From AP-15 sp035570935 (GTDB taxonomy: Bacteria > Pseudomonadota > Alphaproteobacteria > ATCC43930 > CGMCC-115725): a stretch of DNA of 41,870 nucleotides. The notes beneath the pieces were generated by a model. It saw only the letters and a list, made by a program, of their open reading frames with translations. It was not told the DNA's origin and ran no database searches. The position numbers and the translations under genes are program-made. The stretch lies in contig DATMKU010000421.1 of assembly GCA_035570935.1 (NCBI GenBank), forward strand, positions 1 to 41,870. Reading direction: 5' to 3'. The number at the start of each line of letters is the position of its first letter. The stretch's first letter is position 1. Positions 17,095 through 25,000 of the stretch are shown here, one piece after another.

Positions 17095-17358
17095 CCGAGC
17101 CTCCACCGGCGCGCGCCTGCGGCAAATTAGCAAACGCGGGGCGGCCAGTCTCGTATCGTAAACAAAACAAATGCCTCCAAGGCTTCAGCAGGCTTTTGTC
17201 CTCGATGGGCCGAGAAGGAGGCTCCTGAGCCCCGCTAGCTGGACCGTATCGCCGATCTATACCATGGCCAGCCGGCTGCGAGCGGCGAAGAAGGCGCGCC
17301 CCGCCGGCTGTCTATCGATATCGCTTTGGCTAGGCAGCGGCACGCCGGGATGGTTCAG

Positions 17359-18318
17359 TCACGCCAAGGCGTGGGAAGCGGCGCGTTTGCCGCGCGTCAG
17401 CGCTTCGAGCGTCGACGCTAAACCGTCGGGCAGATTCCCGCGCGCGCGAAAGCCCAGTTCCTCAGCCGCGCGCCGCGGGTCTCCGATCGAGACCGGCACC
17501 TCGGCGCAGCGCGCGGGTCGATAACGGACGACGAGCTCGGTCTGGCACAGCTCGGCGATCGTTTCCGCGAGGCGGCGCACGGTCGTGCCCCTTCCGGTAC
17601 AGATATTGAACAGCGGCGCCGAAGCGCTTCCCGCCGGCATCGCCTGCCTCAATGCCGCAACCGCGTCGCCAATATAGGTGAAGTCGCGCACCTGCGCGCC
17701 GTCACCAAAAATCTCGATCGGCTCGCTGCGCTGCAGGCGGTCGAGAAAGATCGCGATAACCCCCGAATAGGGCGAGCGCGGATCCTGACGGGGACCATAT
17801 ATGTTGAAAAAGCGCAGTCCGACCGTGCGCAGCCCATGAGTGAGGCCGGCGGCCCGAGCGTGCAGTTCGCAGGCTCGCTTGTCCGCACCGTATGCGCTGA
17901 GCGGCGCGGCGCAACTGGTCTCCGCGGCCGCCGCGGCGCCGCTGTTTCCGTAAACCGCGGCACTCGACGCATAAACGACGGGTATGTCGCTGATGTTGCG
18001 CAGTCGCCGTGCGGCATTGAAGATGTTGATCGTGCCGCTCAGATTCACTTGGTGCGTGCGCAGCCAGTCGCGGTTGCCCTGTTCCACTGAAGCGATCGCC
18101 GCCAAGTGAAAGCAACCCTCGATGCCGTCAAAAGCCGGCCCGACGACGCTGGGGTCAGTGACGTCGGCTCTGATGAACTCGACCCCGGCGGGGATATTCT
18201 CGCGGTTTCCGCTCGAGAGATCGTCGAGCACCCTAACAGAATGTCCGTCATCGATCAGTGATTCGACAAGATGCGAGCCGATAAAGCCGGCACCACCGGT
18301 CACCAGATAACGAGCCAT
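17359..18318 (-). CDS. NAD-dependent sugar-nucleotide epimerase/dehydratase
   Basis: This 319-residue extended short-chain dehydrogenase starts MARYLVTGGAGFIGSH, a Rossmann GxxGxxG motif at residues 8-14. The catalytic set is Ser118/Ser119 (YASSAAVYG), Tyr143 and Lys147 (YGADK). Substrate-side blocks RFFNIYGPRQDP and QVRDFTYIGDA resemble UDP-glucose or UDP-N-acetylglucosamine 4-epimerases of the WbpP/TviC type. It probably makes a sugar nucleotide for surface polysaccharide, but no glycan genes adjoin it. The start ATG at 18318 has a weak AGGGA 7 nt before it; 13 more upstream codons are open. The gene stands alone and is divergent from the IalB-like gene. Confidence 0.9.
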   Translation of the reverse strand: MARYLVTGGAGFIGSHLVESLIDDGHSVRVLDDLSSGNRENIPAGVEFIRADVTDPSVVGPAFDGIEGCFHLAAIASVEQGNRDWLRTHQVNLSGTINIFNAARRLRNISDIPVVYASSAAVYGNSGAAAAAETSCAAPLSAYGADKRACELHARAAGLTHGLRTVGLRFFNIYGPRQDPRSPYSGVIAIFLDRLQRSEPIEIFGDGAQVRDFTYIGDAVAALRQAMPAGSASAPLFNICTGRGTTVRRLAETIAELCQTELVVRYRPARCAEVPVSIGDPRRAAEELGFRARGNLPDGLASTLEALTRGKRAASHALA

Positions 18319-18855
18319 CCGATATCCCTGGATCAGTTGCGGAGCAGTTTCGATCAAACGGCCGAGGCGAGGCGCTCGGCGGTCAGTTTGTCGGTGTATG
18401 CCACTTTATTGCGACAGCTTAGTGACCGGCGCCAACGACCCGCGGTCCGGAAGGGTTCCATAAGCGGGCTGCTTGCAGTCAAAATTTTCGATAGAGACAA
18501 ATCTCAATCCTAATCTGGTGATCCTGTGTTACCGGCCGCGAGTACACCTAGCGCCATTTAGCCGTGGTGAAAAGCAAAATCAAGGTTAACATTTCCGTAA
18601 TACCGTCTCAGCTAGATATGGGGTGAAGCCGGATCAGGGTAAATGCCGCTGACGCGGCGGAACATCGCGGCACACCCGCCGGCTGCCTGCAACCGCCGAG
18701 GCAAATCCGTGGCAATCGCCCCTCACCGTCGACGGCTGCGGCGCGTTCTCCTTGACGATCGCCGGGGGCCAAGCACCATTGCCGGAATCGTGCACGATTG
18801 CGGAATCGAGCCTGGTCGCGGGGGTGCAGAGTTGCCGTTTGCCGACAACGGGAAA
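18319..18855. other. Intergenic region between divergent genes
   Basis: This 537-base gap holds the promoters of the epimerase (leftward) and the IalB-like gene (rightward). The stretch 18,480-18,620 is clearly more AT-rich than its surroundings. From 18,643 the frame of the downstream gene is open, but that 71-codon extension is Arg-rich with no signal peptide, so it was left out. No RNA gene or confident small protein was seen. Confidence 0.4.
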
Positions 18856-19404
18856 ATGACCGTCTTGCGGCGCTTTCGCCCTGTCAGCGAAAAGCGCAAT
18901 TTCACGATCGCCTGTTGCCGCCGATCGGCGGCGTTTGCGGTTCTCGCCATGATGCTTTGCCTGGGCGCCGGCGGCAGCGCTCTTGCCGCGCAGCGCTTTC
19001 AGGCGGACGAATGGATCACCGAATGCGGCGGCAGACCTGGCAGCGGCGCCAGCGACTGTTCGATCACCGTGCCGTTTTGGCAGGACGCGTATGACGGAAA
19101 GGGCTCCTTCGCGCTTGTCGTCATGCTGCGAACCGGAAATATCGGCATTGTCGGGAGCCCGCTTCCGGTCAAGGCGGTGCTGCGGGTCGACAAAAACCCG
19201 GCGGCCATCTGCCGCGGTTCGCGCTATTGCATTTTTCCGACGGCGCAATCCGTCGAATTGGTCAGGCAGCTCGAAATCGGCTCGCTGATCTTGATCGATG
19301 TCTTTACCGCCAAATCACAGTTCAGCTTCAGCCTCAGCCCAAAGGGCTATCAGGCCGGGGTGGCGCAGATCCGCGCCTGGGGTTATCAGATCAGCGCCGA
19401 TTGA
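18856..19404 (+). CDS. Secreted IalB-like protein
   Basis: A 182-residue exported protein. After a basic N-terminus (MTVLRRFRP...RR) comes a hydrophobic signal ending GGSALA, with cleavage before AQRFQADEW. The mature domain has a cysteine pair near its start (ITECGG, SDCSI) and another later (AICRGSRYCIF), then a C-terminal block FSFSLSPKGYQAGVAQIRAWG. This arrangement resembles the invasion-associated locus B (IalB) family of alphaproteobacteria, whose members are small periplasmic or surface proteins of unclear biochemical role. The match is by pattern only. The ATG is chosen because the signal peptide begins there; the ribosome site is poor. Confidence 0.7.
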   Translation: MTVLRRFRPVSEKRNFTIACCRRSAAFAVLAMMLCLGAGGSALAAQRFQADEWITECGGRPGSGASDCSITVPFWQDAYDGKGSFALVVMLRTGNIGIVGSPLPVKAVLRVDKNPAAICRGSRYCIFPTAQSVELVRQLEIGSLILIDVFTAKSQFSFSLSPKGYQAGVAQIRAWGYQISAD

Positions 19405-19467
19405 GCCGCTCGAACCAATAAGATTGATAGCTTTTGGCAATCCGTCACGCCCGCCTACTGAATTATT

Positions 19468-19626
19468 TCAGCGGTGAAAACACGCCAGTAGCGGAAGAAC
19501 GATAGGTACCCAGCTCAGCAACGAAAGCACAAAAATGGTGACGACCGCGGTCCGTACCGGTAGCCGGCCCTCGCCGGTGCGTCCCTCTTGGTGTCCGATG
19601 TCTGTTACAAAAGCGTTAATTTGCAT
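19468..19626 (-). CDS. Very small single-span membrane protein
   Basis: A 52-residue frame reading MQINAFVTDIGHQEG, a short basic stretch, then a hydrophobic span (TAVVTIFVLSLLSWVPIVLP) and a short tail ending CFHR. AGGA lies about 8 nt before the ATG. The plan (soluble N-terminus, one C-terminal membrane span) is the same as in the divergent small protein at 19,927, and both have a VVxxxxLSLLS core in the span. It is too short to assign a family. The membrane-span pattern and ribosome site support a real gene, but this needs expression evidence. Confidence 0.5.
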   Translation of the reverse strand: MQINAFVTDIGHQEGRTGEGRLPVRTAVVTIFVLSLLSWVPIVLPLLACFHR

Positions 19627-19841
19627 TTGTTAAATCCTGCGGCAGGTTCTGCGACAAGCACCCGCAAGGTATGATCCGCTGCGGCATGTGCCAACGATGA
19701 TCGCTACGATATTTGTTCTAATCCGTAAGAAATTACTTGAGACAAAGGCGAGCGCCCTCTGGTGGAAACGGCATCCACCGTGTTTGATTGGCGTTCGGCG
19801 ATGTAATTCTGACGCGGCGCGGACGATCTGCTGACCTAAGG

Positions 19842-19853
19842 AAGGATATCCTT
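19842..19853. promoter_or_regulatory. 12-bp perfect palindrome upstream of a small membrane protein gene
   Basis: AAGGATATCCTT is a perfect palindrome in an AT-rich context between the two divergent small membrane protein genes. It could be an operator, but it also contains a Shine-Dalgarno-like AAGGA, and chance cannot be ruled out. Confidence 0.25.
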
Positions 19854-19926
19854 AAAAATTACGATGCCTGCGGTCGAGACGGGCGCGGTGGCGTCCGGCC
19901 TTCCGGCCAACATGGAGGGCAGCCCG

Positions 19927-20127
19927 GTGAACAGCAACGCCGCGTCCGACTATTCGAAAACCGGTGACCGAGGTCGCCAGTTCGCCGGGGCGCTGCCGGT
20001 CGATGCGCCGGCGGAACTGGCGACTGGTCGGTACGGCCCGCTCGCTTCTTTGATCGTCGTTAGCTTGTTGTCGCTCGGCATATGGGCGGCCATCTGGGCA
20101 TTGCTCGGCTCGCTGTTGTGGGGATAG
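19927..20127 (+). CDS. Small C-terminally anchored membrane protein
   Basis: A polar N-terminus (NSNAASDYSKTGDRGRQF) is followed by GRYGPLAS and a hydrophobic span (LIVVSLLSLGIWAAIWALLG) that ends the protein. The start is uncertain: GTG at 19927 has GGAGGG 7 nt upstream and gives 66 residues, while ATG at 19864 would give 87 residues but has no nearby ribosome site. A perfect 12-base palindrome, AAGGATATCCTT, lies at 19842-19853, upstream of both starts. The gene is divergent from the 52-residue membrane protein of similar design. No known family is recognised. Confidence 0.6.
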   Translation: MNSNAASDYSKTGDRGRQFAGALPVDAPAELATGRYGPLASLIVVSLLSLGIWAAIWALLGSLLWG

Positions 20128-20368
20128 CAGCATCAACGATCGGCGCACGATGATTTCTTAATCTTTACCTGTCGATCAGGGTAATAGCGGTAAATTGGAT
20201 CGTGGCACGGTCAGCTGATCGACAGCAAAAATTTTGGGGTCCAAGCAAATCGCGTATCCGGTAACTCGTCACCGAGGCCGCTCGAGCCGCGGTTCGATTT
20301 CGGTTGGCCCGGTTTTCGGCGCGGCGTAGGCTGCCCGATCACGCCCGACCGCAAAAGGAGTGCCGGCC

Positions 20369-20902
20369 ATGACCGGAGCGCGCACGCCGGTGATCGAAGA
20401 GCACCTGTTCGCCGATGACGGCATCGTCCCCAACAACCCGCGCTTGCCGCTCGTCGTCTACCGCGGCGTGCTCGACACCGGCCCTGATGCGGCGGGGGCG
20501 TGCGAGACGCTGTTCGCCGGCAACGGCTGGAGCGGCGGTTGGCGCGGCGGCGTCTACCCCTACCACCACTATCACAGCACCGCGCATGAGGCGCTCGGCA
20601 TCGTCGCCGGCTCGGCCCAGGTCAGGCTCGGCGGCGAGGGCGGTGCTATCGTCGAGCTGCGCGCCGGCGACGTCGTGGTGATTCCGGCCGGCGTTGCGCA
20701 TAAGGGCGAGGCGACGAGCCCGGACTTGTTGATCGTCGGCGCTTATCCCGGCGGCCGCGGCCCCGACATGCGGGTTCCCGGCAAAGGCGACCGCGAGCGG
20801 GCACTCGCCAACATTGAGGCGGTGCCGCGGCCCGCCACCGATCCGGTCGGCGGCGCCGGCGGGCCGCTCCTCGAGCGCTGGGGCGCCGACGCCCGCCACT
20901 AA
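20369..20902 (+). CDS. Cupin-domain protein
   Basis: A 177-residue protein with one conserved cupin barrel. Motif 1 is the histidine cluster YPYHHYHSTAHE (His66, His67, His69, His73 and Glu74), and motif 2 is PAGVAHK with His111, so a metal site is likely. The Gly-rich strand before it (GDVVVIPAG) is typical. Such single-domain cupins serve as small isomerases, dioxygenases or binding proteins; nothing here narrows the choice. ATG follows AAGGAG with 8-nt spacing; an in-frame GTG at 20360 lies in the ribosome site. It converges on a lipoprotein gene only 10 bases away and is probably transcribed alone. Confidence 0.85.
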   Translation: MTGARTPVIEEHLFADDGIVPNNPRLPLVVYRGVLDTGPDAAGACETLFAGNGWSGGWRGGVYPYHHYHSTAHEALGIVAGSAQVRLGGEGGAIVELRAGDVVVIPAGVAHKGEATSPDLLIVGAYPGGRGPDMRVPGKGDRERALANIEAVPRPATDPVGGAGGPLLERWGADARH

Positions 20903-20912
20903 AGGCTACGGG

Positions 20913-21269
20913 CTACAGGCAGCTCCCGTTGTAGACGACGTCGCCGCCATTGCCAAAGGCGAGGTCGTTTGGCGGTTCGCTAAACGCGGGGCGCTGCGGC
21001 GGGATCAGCAGGTTTCGCTGATAGACGACATAGCCGCCGCGGCACATTCCTTGTGCTTCGAGGGTCTGGGCGAGCCAGTCGCGGCGGATCTCCTCGGCCA
21101 CCCCATCGTCGTTTTCGGTCATGACCGTGTTGGTGCGGGCGGAATAGACAAAGCTGCCGTTCGGGCCGGGGGTAAAGCTCTGAACGCGCACGCGCTCGTT
21201 GTCGAGGCAGCCTGACAGCGCCGCGACAGCCAGCGACGAAACCACAGCGGCAAGAGCGAACGTGCGCAT
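20913..21269 (-). CDS. Small lipoprotein
   Basis: The 118-residue protein begins MRTFALAAVVSSLAVAALSGC; the lipobox LSGC places the lipidated cysteine at residue 21. The mature part has two further cysteines (GMCRGGY and the penultimate CL), which could pair, and a YVVYQRNLL block near the C-terminus. The residue after the lipid cysteine is Leu, not Asp, so outer-membrane sorting is expected by the usual rule. Function is unknown. It is divergent from the universal stress protein gene, with about 140 bases between the starts. Confidence 0.75.
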   Translation of the reverse strand: MRTFALAAVVSSLAVAALSGCLDNERVRVQSFTPGPNGSFVYSARTNTVMTENDDGVAEEIRRDWLAQTLEAQGMCRGGYVVYQRNLLIPPQRPAFSEPPNDLAFGNGGDVVYNGSCL

Positions 21270-21410
21270 CGGGCAAAACCTCCGGTCGAGACGGCGCTGT
21301 CTTCCCTCATTTCGCCAATCGGGGCAAGCTGCGCGACCGATCTTCCGTCACCGGGGGCGTCGAGGGCGCATAATCCCGGCGACCGGCAGATCGGATGCAG
21401 GAGGTCGATG

Positions 21411-22256
21411 GTGAGCTACAAGGATCTGCTGGTGGTACTCGATTCTGGCGCGGACACGCGCGGGCGGATCGACCTCGCCGCCGCTCTTGCCGAGCGGTTT
21501 GCCGCTCATGTCGTCGGGTTGTATGCGATCCCCAGCTCCGATTTGCAGCGGCGCGCCGGCTATGCCGATTTGGCGGCGCTCGAACCGGTCTATCGCGAAT
21601 GGCGCGCGCGGGTATTGGCGCAGGCCGAAGAGACGCGCGAGGCGTTCGAACACGCGGCCCAATTGCGCGGGCTCGCGACCGAATGGCGCGGCGCCGTCGA
21701 AGGCTCGGAAGCCGATCCGGCATTGCACGCGCGCTACGCCGATCTGGCGATCCTCGGCCAGCGCGATCCGGATAATGACGAGATGGCCCTGGTCAGGCCG
21801 CGGCCGGAGCGCGTCACGCTGGCTTCCGGCCGGCCGATCCTGGTCGTGCCCTATGCCGGCCATTTCGCGACGGTCGGCCGCTGCGCGCTGGTCGCGTGGA
21901 ATGCGAGCCGCGAGGCGGCGCGCGCCGTCGCCGACGCGATGCCATTGTTGGCGGCGGCCGAGACCGTCACCGTGCTGGCGGTCGATCCGCATCCCGGACC
22001 CGACGGCCACGGCGATCTCCCCGGCGCCGACATCGCGCTGCATCTGGCGCGACACGGCGTCAAGGCGCAGATCGAGCGGACCGTATCGACCGATGTCCCG
22101 ATCGGCGAGGTACTGCTGTCGCGGGCCGCCGATCTCGGCGCCGATTTGTTGGTGATGGGCGCCTACGGCCATTCGCGGGCGCGCGAATTATTGCTCGGCG
22201 GCGCCACCCGCTCGATTCTCGCCAGCATGACGATCCCGGTGCTGATGTCGCATTGA
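21411..22256 (+). CDS. Tandem-domain universal stress protein
   Basis: About 281 residues, made of two UspA-type domains. The second ends with the ATP-binding pattern GAYGHSRARELLLGGATRS (G-2x-G-9x-G-S/T). The first (MSYKDLLVVLDSG) keeps the beginning of the fold but lacks this glycine motif, so only the C-terminal domain is expected to bind nucleotide. Tandem Usp proteins are cytoplasmic stress-related proteins without a single known reaction. The start is given as GTG 21411, 6 nt after AGGAGG; the ATG just before it at 21408 is too close to that site. It converges on the MFS transporter gene. Confidence 0.9.
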   Translation: MSYKDLLVVLDSGADTRGRIDLAAALAERFAAHVVGLYAIPSSDLQRRAGYADLAALEPVYREWRARVLAQAEETREAFEHAAQLRGLATEWRGAVEGSEADPALHARYADLAILGQRDPDNDEMALVRPRPERVTLASGRPILVVPYAGHFATVGRCALVAWNASREAARAVADAMPLLAAAETVTVLAVDPHPGPDGHGDLPGADIALHLARHGVKAQIERTVSTDVPIGEVLLSRAADLGADLLVMGAYGHSRARELLLGGATRSILASMTIPVLMSH

Positions 22257-22305
22257 TCAGCTTAGGACAACGAAGGGTCGAGAATGCCTCCCGGGGTGGT
22301 GAATA

Positions 22306-23703
22306 TTACGCGGCCGAGGCCTTGACCCGGGCGATGGCGGGCTTGGTCATGGCGCGGTCGATTTCCTCGATCGACCGGCCCTTGGTCTCGACGCCGATCA
22401 GCAGAAAGGCCAATACCGCCAGCACCGCCCAAAAGGCGAGAAACAGCATCGCCGGTAAAATCGCTGCGAGGGTGGCCTGCGGCTTGACGAAGTTCGACGT
22501 GCCGACGATCACCGCCAGCCCTAGCGGGCTGATGATCTTGCCGAAATTGCCGATCCCATAGCCGAACCCCATGCCGCTCGCGCGCAGCCCGGTCGGCCAC
22601 ACCTCGGCCAAATAGGGTGCGATGATCGCATAGGAGCCGCCGCCAAAAAAGCTGTGCGCCATCAGCATCAGCCAAAATACCGAGACCCCGCCGATAAAGT
22701 CGTTGGCGAGATAGCCGGCGACGACGAGGGTAATGGCGGCACCCGCGCAGGACAGGATGCCCGACCAGCGGCGGCCGATCGCGTCGGCGAGGTAGGCGCA
22801 AAACAGCCGCCCGACAAACGCCGACAGGGCGACCCAGATCATCAGGAAAGACGCCTCGTTGGGCTTGATCCGCACGATCATGACGAGCAATGTCGTCGCC
22901 CACAGCGCAAGCCCGACCCCCGCCGTTTGCGACAGGCCGGTCAGCGCGGTCAACGCCATGCTGCGGGGGTATTTGAACAGCTCGCGCCACGGCGTGTGCA
23001 GCGTTTCGGGCAGGGTTTCCGGCAATTCGATCGTCTCCGGATCGACCTCCAACGCCCAGGCGATCGACCGGCGCGCATCCTCGCGCCGTCCCTTGCGGAT
23101 CAGCCAGCGCGGCGATTCGGGCACCCAGGCGCGGATCACCAAGGTAAACAGCGCCGGCAGCAAGCCGACGGCAAAAAGCCCGCGCCAGCCGATAAGCGGT
23201 TCGAGATAGGCGCCCGACACCGCGCCCAGCATCCCGCCCACCGAAACGGTGCTGGTCACCAGCCCGCCGATCCAGCCGCGCTTTGACGCGGGGACGAATT
23301 CCTGCACCAGCGGCAAATCGACGACGACCAGGCCCGCAGCACCCGCGCCGACAAAAAAACGAAAGACCGAGAGAAAGATCCAGCCGCCCTTGTCCGGGGT
23401 CAGCGCCATGATGCCGGTGGCGATCGAGAAGTTCAGCGCGGTGGCGATAAACACCTTGCGCCGGCCGATCTTGTCGGCCATCCAGCCCCAGAAAAAGGCG
23501 CCGGGGATGGCGCCGATGCCGGCCGACAGCAGGATCCAGGCCGACTGGCCGTAAGTCAGGTGCCAGGCGCCGACAATAAAGGCGAGCACAAACCCGATCA
23601 GAAAAAAGTCGAAGAAGTCGAGCATATCGCCGAGGATCGCGGCGGTTATGATCTTCCACTGGTTGACCGTCAGGGTTCGCTGCTGTTCGAGAAGTTCGAG
23701 CAT
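22306..23703 (-). CDS. MFS transporter, sugar/organic-acid porter type
   Basis: The 465-residue protein has the 12-span plan of the major facilitator superfamily. After TM2 the loop GWMADKIGRRKVF is the conserved MFS motif, and PESPRWLIRKGR in the middle loop is the sugar-porter-type signature. Late in the protein WPTGLRASGMGFGYGIGN fits the same family. Similar proteins carry sugars, aromatic acids or sialic acid, so the substrate is undetermined. ATG has GGAGG 7 nt upstream. The gene is divergent from tenA (228 bases between starts) and could share regulation with it, which would suggest a vitamin or pyrimidine-type substrate, but this is speculation. Confidence 0.88.
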   Translation of the reverse strand: MLELLEQQRTLTVNQWKIITAAILGDMLDFFDFFLIGFVLAFIVGAWHLTYGQSAWILLSAGIGAIPGAFFWGWMADKIGRRKVFIATALNFSIATGIMALTPDKGGWIFLSVFRFFVGAGAAGLVVVDLPLVQEFVPASKRGWIGGLVTSTVSVGGMLGAVSGAYLEPLIGWRGLFAVGLLPALFTLVIRAWVPESPRWLIRKGRREDARRSIAWALEVDPETIELPETLPETLHTPWRELFKYPRSMALTALTGLSQTAGVGLALWATTLLVMIVRIKPNEASFLMIWVALSAFVGRLFCAYLADAIGRRWSGILSCAGAAITLVVAGYLANDFIGGVSVFWLMLMAHSFFGGGSYAIIAPYLAEVWPTGLRASGMGFGYGIGNFGKIISPLGLAVIVGTSNFVKPQATLAAILPAMLFLAFWAVLAVLAFLLIGVETKGRSIEEIDRAMTKPAIARVKASAA

Positions 23704-23931
23704 CGTCCATCCTCCGGTTTCCGATGCACTTCACGGCGACGCGGCATGTGGAATGAGCTTTCTTTTTTTGAACGCTTTAAGGTTCTACGGCCGACCGACG
23801 CATCGCGTCAAAACGCCGCACTGAGACTAGCCGCAAATCGGCTCCGGGGACAATGGGGATGCGGCAGGGATGCGCTCGACTCGCCCGGCGGCGAGGCACA
23901 TCCTGCGGCGGCGAGCGGCGGAGGAGGCGGG

Positions 23932-24603
23932 ATGACGCGGTTTTCGCAGGGGGCCAGAGAGCGCACCCAGGCCTTGCGCGCCGCGATCGGCGCGCTGCCC
24001 TTCAACACCGAACTTGCCGCCGGCAGCTTGGCGCGCGACCGCTTTCAGCACTACGTGACCCAGGACGCACTCTATCTCGGCCAGTTTTCGCGGGCCTTGG
24101 CGATCGCCGCGGCCAAAGCCCCCGACACTGCGACACTGCAATCTTTCGCCCAGTCGGCGGTGGGCGCGGTCGCGGTCGAGCGCGCCCTGCACGAGCATTA
24201 CTTGCGGGCGTTCGGCATCGACCCGGCGACGTTGGCGACGGCCGAGCCCATGCCCGACTGCCTCGCCTATACGAGCTTTCTGCTCGCCACGGCCTATCAC
24301 GAGCCGTGGGAGGTGCTGGTCGCGGCGTTGTTGCCGTGCTTCTGGATTTATTGGGATGTCGGCTGCGCGATCGCCGGGACCGCGGCACCCGACAACCCCT
24401 ACCGCGCGTGGATCGACACCTATGCCGACCCTCACTTTGGCGAGGCGGTAGAGGCCGTTGTCGCCACCGCCGACCGCGCCGCCGATGCCGCGAGCGAAGG
24501 GGTCCGCAAGCGGATGCTCGCCGCCTTCATCCGGGCCGCGCAATACGAATGGATGTTCTGGGACGGCGCCTACCATCGCCGCCAATGGCCCGCCGCCGGC
24601 TGA
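23932..24603 (+). CDS. tenA: TenA-family thiaminase/aminopyrimidine aminohydrolase
   Basis: The 223-residue helical protein matches TenA (thiaminase II), which hydrolyses aminopyrimidine breakdown products of thiamine to HMP for salvage. Expected active-site residues are present: the Asp and Tyr of QDALYL, the cysteine in LLPCFWIYWDVG and the glutamate in QYEWMFWDGAY. The usual length is about 220-230. ATG follows GAGGAGG. The frame is open far upstream (to 23,560), but that part lies over the transporter promoter region and is not protein-like. Most TenA genes sit near thiamine genes; here the neighbours are a transporter and the giant repeat protein. A degraded copy of its 3' end lies 5 kb downstream at 29,560-29,690. 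Confidence 0.9.
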   Translation: MTRFSQGARERTQALRAAIGALPFNTELAAGSLARDRFQHYVTQDALYLGQFSRALAIAAAKAPDTATLQSFAQSAVGAVAVERALHEHYLRAFGIDPATLATAEPMPDCLAYTSFLLATAYHEPWEVLVAALLPCFWIYWDVGCAIAGTAAPDNPYRAWIDTYADPHFGEAVEAVVATADRAADAASEGVRKRMLAAFIRAAQYEWMFWDGAYHRRQWPAAG

Positions 24604-25000
24604 TGCCGCCCAGCCCGTCGATTTGATATCGTGAATGAGCGCCGGCCGTCGATTTCGCCTGCGAGGTCGCCGGTGGCCGGGGGCGCCGATGCGGCCTCGA
24701 TCGGTGTCATCGCGTCCTACCTCAATGGGCGCCAACTCGAACCGTTGCCACGCTCTGAGACGGCCCAAAACCTGCCGCAAAAGTTAAACTGACGCCCACG
24801 CTAGCCGAAGTTGTTCGGCTCCGACTGCCCGATTTAGGTTAATCTTTGTCACGATGGCCGTATCAATTTGTGTTGTTTTGACTAGGAATTTACTGTAAGT
24901 GTGGGGATATCTCCGGTCGAACCGATTAACGGGTGCATTGGCTGTCGGTGGGGCACCACGCCGTCGGACCGCCGGAGCGGAAAGTTTGACGGGGGCACAG
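24604..25000 (+). other. Intergenic region upstream of the first giant repeat protein
   Basis: A 397-base gap. The first 180 bases are GC-rich without a convincing gene. From about 24,820 to 24,900 the sequence becomes AT-rich and is the likeliest promoter site for the giant gene; a TTGACT (24,878-24,883) is present but I could not match a convincing -10 element to it. Bases 24,899-25,000 are open in frame with the giant gene, but the best ribosome site (GGGGG) precedes the ATG at 25,001. Confidence 0.4.

Noticed and set aside
17134..17358. Small gene between panC and the epimerase
   Set aside because: A plus-strand frame from 17,171 runs into the epimerase 3' end and is Ser/Arg-rich; GCCTCC/GGAGGC pairing there is too weak for a terminator call.
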